A stretch of DNA of 64,000 nucleotides from contig JAYKKM010000149.1 of the NCBI GenBank assembly GCA_035772405.1, positions 5,614,001-5,678,000 of the forward strand, read 5' to 3'. The stretch is from Chrysogorgia sp. JL179-B06. Taxonomy: Eukaryota > Cnidaria > Anthozoa > Scleralcyonacea > Chrysogorgiidae. Positions within the stretch are counted from its first letter, which is position 1. Each line of letters starts with the position of its first letter. Of the stretch, positions 57,492 through 64,000 are shown one piece after another. The translations under genes were made by a program, and so were the position numbers. Below the pieces are notes generated by a model. The model saw nothing but the letters and a program-made list of their open reading frames with translations, searched no databases and had not been told where the DNA came from.

Positions 57492-57525
<34 letters not shown>

Positions 57526-57527
<2 letters not shown>

Positions 57528-59624
57528 TTTTCGCTTACCTCAAAACTGGTCTGCTACAACTTGTTTCATCTGTAAAAGAATCTTCAGGCAGTGACAATAT
57601 CGAAAGGGATGACCGCTTATTTATAGGCTTTCTGCCGGAAAGTGGGGGCGTATGTGGGGGACAAAGCATGAGGTCATGGCTTTGTTTGCGTTGATTACGC
57701 GAAATTTATTACGATGACGACACTGACATATACAACAATCTCTTACATGACAACATCACAAAAACATATAAGCATGGATCCGAGGACTCTATAGATGAAA
57801 TTGACTCAGAACTAAAAGACATTTCGAACAATTTAGGAATCGGCGACAGAATTGAAAAAATGAAAAAACGCGAAGCATTTATATCTTTAAAAGACCACAA
57901 AGAAAATTTCGAAAACAACCCAAAATGTCGATTAATTAACCCCGCCAAAAGCGAATCCGGAAAACTAAGCAAAGCTATTTTGGACAAAATTAATTCTAAT
58001 TTGAGACAAAAACTGAATTTAAATCAATGGAGAAATACAAAACAAGCTATTGAGTGGTTTGGCAATATAAAAGATAAGGACAGACACAGTTTCATTTCAT
58101 TTGACATTGTCGATTTCTATCCATCTATTTCTCAAAAACTATTGGACCAAGCTCTGTCCTGGGCTTCAAATTTGGCTACTATACCTCAAAACAACATTTC
58201 AATAATAAAACACGCTAGAAAATCCCTCCTTTTCAATAGCGGAATTTCATGGATAAAAAAAGATAGCAAGAATTTGTTCGACGTTACCATGGGCAGTTTC
58301 GACGGCGCGGAAATTTGTGAGCTCGTAGGCCTTTTCATTTTAAACCACCTAAGTAAGAAATTTGGCAAAGAAAGCATCGGCCTATATAGAGATGACGGTT
58401 TGGCTATCATAAAAAGTAAATCAGCACGTTTAGCAGACAAAACAAGAAAAGATCTCCACAAAATTTTCGAGCAATTTGACCTAAAAATCACCGCCGAATC
58501 AAATTTACGTATAGTAAACTTTTTAGATGTAACTTTCGACCTTAACAATGGAAACTATAGGCCCTATAGGAAGCCCAATGACGATCCGCTATACATAAAT
58601 ATGCACTCTAACCATCCACCAAGCATAACAAGGCAACTACCTGCATCAATTAACAAACGCATTAAACTCCTTTCGTCAGATGAGCAAACTTTTCAGGAAT
58701 CTGCACCCTTATATCAGAACGCGCTTAGGCACAGCAACTTTAATCATGAACTTAGCTACACTCATGATACACCGCAACGACCACGTAGGAATAGGCAACG
58801 CAATATCATTTGGTTCAACCCACCATTTAGCAAGAGTGTCAGCACTAACATAGGACGTAATTTCCTTAGCCTAATTGACAAACATTTCCCTCCGCACCAC
58901 AAGCTCCATAAGATTTTTAACAGAAATACAGTTAAAGTAAGTTACAGCTGCATGAACAATGTTAAGTCAATAATCACTAAGCACAATGCACGCATAGCTA
59001 GGAACATCAAACCGCAGGATAGGGACGCTACTAATTGCAGTTGTAGAGAGAACACCATTTGCCCGCTTCAAGAACAATGCATGACTAGAGACATAGTATA
59101 CAAAGCAACAGTGACAGTAAACATCACAAACGAAATAAAACACTACATTGGTATGACTGCAACCACATTCAAAGAGCGATTGGCCAACCACACTAAATCT
59201 TTTCAACATAAAAAGCATGAAAATGACACCGAACTTTCGAAATATATTTGGACATTGAAAGAAAACAATAAAGATTTCAGTATTAATTGGCAAATTCTAA
59301 AACATTCTATTTCGTACACAGGAGGATCAAAACGATGCAATTTATGTTTAGAAGAAAAATTTTGTATTTTAAAAGAAAAAAATAAGAATAGTTTACTCAA
59401 CAAAAGAGCGGAAATAATTTCACAGTGTCGTCATCGTAATAAATTTCGCGTAATCAACGCAAACAAAGCCATGACCTCATGCTTTGTCCCCCACATACGC
59501 CCCCACTTTCCGGCAGAAAGCCTATAAATAAGCGGTCATCCCTTTCGATATTGTCACTGCCTGAAGATTCTTTTACAGATGAAACAAGTTGTAGCAGACC
59601 AGTTTTGAGGTAAGCGAAAATCTA
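57526..59624 (+). mobile_element. Penelope-like element 2 with inverted 3' copy
   Basis: Left arm 57526-57727 is the inverted copy of the 3' end 59422-59624 (shared GGCTTTCTGCCGGAAAGTG, GACAAAGCATGAGGTCATGG). (TA)n tracts lie on both sides. A CTGAAGA ... GAAAC stretch at 59561-59585 resembles a hammerhead core with a weak stem II. Coding part inside. Structure parallels element 1. Confidence 0.82.
57699..59527 (+). CDS. Penelope-like RT with C-terminal GIY-YIG endonuclease
   Basis: The frame is open from about 57699, with the first Met at 57860, giving 555 residues to TAA 59525-59527. RT: AFISLKDHKENF, CRLINPAKSESGKLSK, ISFDIVDFYPSI (motif A), VTMGSFDGAEICELVGL (motif B), GLYRDDGLAII (catalytic pair) and NFLDVTFDL (motif D/E), then YRKPNDDPLYINMHSNHPP. 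After the linker a Cys-rich stretch (NCSCRENTICPLQEQC) leads into GIY-YIG (IVYKATV ... HYIGMTATTFKERLANH ... LSKYIWTLK). The N-terminal part of the protein is missing because the left arm replaces it. No internal stop, so this copy is young compared with element 1. Confidence 0.88.
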
Positions 59625-59685
59625 TTATTTGCTCTAACTATATGTTGTTGAGCACTCTTTGCATTTCGTAGACCAAAACCTACAC

Positions 59686-61471
<1,786 letters not shown>

Positions 61472-61693
61472 TAGGCTCTCGGCAACGGCTTCCGTAGCTC
61501 AGTGGTCAGAGCACTGCACTAGCAATCGCAGAGTCGCGGGTTCAATTCCTACCGGAAGGCCGCTAAGTTGCATTTTTCGCAACTGGTCCCGGTTTGGTCT
61601 TAAAATGTATGTATTCCAACACTCGAAATTTTCCTTCACCATAAATCCTTTCAACATGTAGTTTGATCGAGTGAAATGCCAAATATTACCTAT
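61472..61693 (+). repeat. Inverted seventh SINE copy
   Basis: Same element in opposite orientation directly joined to the array, from GGCTCTCGGCAACGGC to CCAAATATTACC. The tRNA-like part is 61488-61560. The array and this copy thus form a hairpin-capable end. Confidence 0.9.
61488..61560 (+). other. tRNA-like SINE head, not a working tRNA
   Basis: D arm and anticodon stem can form (anticodon-loop region resembles AGC), but the T stem pairs in only two positions and the acceptor is imperfect. I read it as a pol III promoter. Confidence 0.6.
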
Positions 61694-61694
61694 A

Positions 61695-61695
<1 letters not shown>

Positions 61696-61768
<73 letters not shown>
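61696..61768. repeat. (TA)n tract
   Basis: TA repeat right of the SINE array; a further tract is at 62164-62213. Confidence 0.95.
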
Positions 61769-61772
<4 letters not shown>

Positions 61773-61795
61773 TAACCTTCGCTCTCCATCTGAGT

Positions 61796-62160
61796 TCGTG
61801 TGGTTCAATGGTTAGAGCGTCTCACCGGCAATCAGAAGGTTACGGGTTCGATTCCCGTCAGGGACTCAGAAAATTTTTCTGAGGTATATAGGCTTGATGC
61901 ATATCTTCACATATATATTACATATTATTTCACAAGCCGTCACTTCACCAGTTCTAATATATTCACATATAACTTGCAGTTAATATTAACTGAACACGAT
62001 ACGTTGAGACTCGATAGAGTATAGGCATATCACACATATCACATCAGTTCGTGTTAGAGCGTCTCACCGGCAATCAGAAGGTTACGGGTTCGATTCCCGT
62101 CAGGGACTCAGAAAAGTTTTTCTGAGGTATATAGGCTTGATGCATATCTTCACATATATA
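61796..62160 (+). repeat. Second tRNA-like SINE family, tandem 1.5 copies
   Basis: The first copy (61796-61915) has GGTTCAATGGTTAGAGC and a perfect 5-bp T stem (ACGGG-TTCGATT-CCCGT). The second (62052-62160) starts inside the D arm (GTTAGAGCGTCTCACCGG) and repeats the same tail with CAGAAAA.TTTTTCTGAGG hairpin. A real tRNA for the first copy cannot be excluded, but C at position 33 and acceptor mismatches argue against it. Confidence 0.65.
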
Positions 62161-62161
62161 T

Positions 62162-62216
<55 letters not shown>

Positions 62217-62219
62217 TGT

Positions 62220-62900
62220 AAATGAAAAAGGGTTGAAACGACCCCAAATTTCGTTTTAGCCCTATTGGAGCCGAAGCTGTTTTGGCCCTACGTGAAAGCC
62301 ATTTTGGGATTCGAGCTAGATCGACACTAACAGGGCCATTTTAGGTACACTAAAAAGCCAATTTGGCCCTACCCGTTTCCAAAACAGCCCTGCCATTTTT
62401 CAATTCAGCCCCACCGTTTTCCAATTCAGCCCCACAGATCAAAACGACTCTCATTCCCGGGGCTGTTACGGCTCCACTTGCAGCGCTACTTATGATGTCC
62501 ATATCAGCCCCCAACGAATTCATTTTGGCTCTCTTTTTCCGAATTGGCTCTTACACATGTCAAATCGACCCATTTGTCAAATCGACTCCTGGTGGCAAAT
62601 CGACTCCGTTGTCAAATCGACTCCCTCGTGCCAATTTAGCTCCCGTACTTCAAATCGACGCCCGCGTGTCATATCGACCCCCAAGTTTCAAATCGACTCA
62701 TGTCAATTGTCAAATCGACTAACGCGTGTCAAATCGACTCGCGCGTGTCAAATCGACTCGCACGTGTCAAATCGACCCGTGTGTGTTAAATCGACTCCCG
62801 GCTGTCAAATAGACTAGGGCGTGTCAAATCGACTCGCGCGTTTCAAGTCGACTCGACCGTGTCTCAAATCGACTCTCCTGCCAAATAGTTCTCTCTGTGT
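62220..62900. repeat. Degenerate short tandem repeats
   Basis: 62270-62530 has loosely repeated GGCCCTA/CAGCCCCA units of about 18-22 bp; 62550-62885 has about 16 copies of a ~20-bp unit based on GTGTCAAATCGACTCGCGC. Open frames through it are by-products of the period. Confidence 0.8.
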
Positions 62901-64000
62901 AATCGGTTCGCGCGTGTTAAAGCGACGCGCGTGAAAGCATTGATATTATCTTCTCGATAGTTTTTATTGGTCGAGAATATCATCTATCTAATTTCAAGTG
63001 GCATGTTTGGCCAGTAAGACAATATTATAAATATGGGCCATTCTGGTTAGTAGATACATCATACATTTGAACCGTTTTGCGAGTTAGACTTAACCAGCTA
63101 CATCGTGCTACATCAATATGGATAGGATGCTTCCAGACAACATTTTTATGTTCAGAAGTAAAAGATTGGTTGCTGTCCCATGATTTCCCAGAAGGTCGTG
63201 GAACGTATCGGTAAGTTTCGCGATATTATATACTTTTACTGCAATGACACTATATATTGCACTATATATTGCTATATATTGTTATAGAAAGTGAATAATT
63301 AAATGGCGAGGACATGACAACCTTGTACGAAGTTGACGCAGAAATGACACTTTTTTCCTTCATTCAAATTTCGCCAGAAATTCAAGGGATTTCTTAGCGA
63401 CGTAATTGAAGAGAAGGTAAGAATTCACGTTAAAATTTTCGATTTCGCAAATTTTATACATTGTAACTTTTTAACAATTTCTATCTAACAAAATAATGTT
63501 CTATTCGAAAACCCGGCGCAGACGACCCGGGCTCTGGGAACGAGAATGTATGCGCCCGCGATATATTCATTCAGAGGTTCCGAACATGCGTAGAAACTAT
63601 TTGCGAATTTGGCGCCTATTCTACAAGTGACCGTTGGGATTTATATTTGCATTCGAAGAAGGAAAATGGGATAAAATCTAGCGCTAAACTCGCGTTCGAT
63701 ACAGTATTTTGTTCACTTAATATTTAGTGTTATAAAGATGTTACTTTTCTCAGGAAATACGTTCAAGAAACGCCTCGTAGTTGGATTGTCCGCTGTGGAA
63801 GAATTTTCAACATGGCTGATCTCCATGTCGACCTGATCACTGGACTGTCGATTTCGCTACTAAGCTTATTCAAATTGTTGCGTATATAAGCTACAAAACG
63901 AATACGAGCCTTGTAGTATTAAATTCCAGCTTCTCTGTTTGTTATATTTGTAGTGTGCGTGTGCGAGTGACGGCGAGAATGAAGATGATGGTGTTATGGT
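62901..64000. other. No confident gene
   Basis: A possible short exon ends at a strong donor (CG/GTAAGT, 63210) and reads EVKDWLLSHDFPEG; another possible exon (63376-63416, GCCAG/ ... GAAG/GTAAGA) does not match it in phase. Too little to call a gene. Confidence 0.35.

Noticed and set aside
62363..62817. Two overlapping frames with Ser/Asn/Arg/Pro repeats
   Set aside because: Products of the degenerate ~20-bp tandem repeat.

Overview
The window reads as nuclear DNA of an early-branching animal, most likely a cnidarian. This is inferred from content, not from any database: an intron-bearing gene with VWA, HYR and galaxin-like domains, a Polinton-like virus, GIY-YIG Penelope-like elements, an OTU-bearing Helitron relic, endonuclease-bearing LINEs, a Gypsy element and tRNA-derived SINEs. 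The DNA is AT-rich with many long (TA)n tracts. Nothing suggests a bacterial genome.

Region 1 (1-10685) is an integrated Polinton-like element or endogenous virus, cut by the left window edge and truncated on the right. Two divergent gene blocks meet at a 17-bp bidirectional promoter (6201-6217). The rightward block carries a penton-like minor capsid gene, an integrase with chromodomain, a membrane-anchored protein, the double jelly-roll major capsid protein, and the first 34 codons of the packaging ATPase. The leftward block carries a large unknown protein, a fibre-like protein, several small membrane or coiled-coil proteins, a BRO-N/VRR-NUC/zinc-finger nuclease, a VLTF3-like zinc-ribbon protein and a partial zinc-finger protein. 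Most frames are open, but three large genes each hold one in-frame stop, the penton gene has one frameshift and the ATPase is cut off. No DNA polymerase or terminal repeat is visible; these may lie left of the window.

Region 2 (10686-22570) is a graveyard of transposons: a 58-bp-arm palindrome, a relic galaxin-like exon, two degenerate restriction-endonuclease-type LINEs on the minus strand, Penelope fragments, and a Penelope-like element between ~0.85-kb inverted arms and (TA)n tracts.

Region 3 (25260-31407) holds the only convincing host gene: a six-exon minus-strand gene for a secreted protein of about 400 residues (signal peptide, complete VWA domain with MIDAS, HYR domain, Cys-rich galaxin-like tail). 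Splice phases agree at every junction, and a TATA box and AATAAA signals are present. Its introns hold SINE, foldback and hairpin repeats.

Region 4 (31960-41400) is non-coding: a direct duplication of about 2.5-2.9 kb interleaved with inverted repeats and MITEs, including a TTAA-flanked MITE whose empty site survives in the other copy.

Region 5 (41527-45300) is a Helitron-type relic (OTU domain, a 2.8-kb array of 60-bp units each coding 20 residues, then a zinc-finger segment). Region 6 (50300-55735) is a Gypsy-type LTR element with 5-bp target duplications, riddled with three nested MITEs and a LINE tail. Region 7 (57526-59624) is a second Penelope-like element with a 555-codon open frame. 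Region 8 (59811-62210) is a tandem array of tRNA-derived SINEs. The last 1.8 kb has a degenerate ~20-bp repeat and no confident gene.
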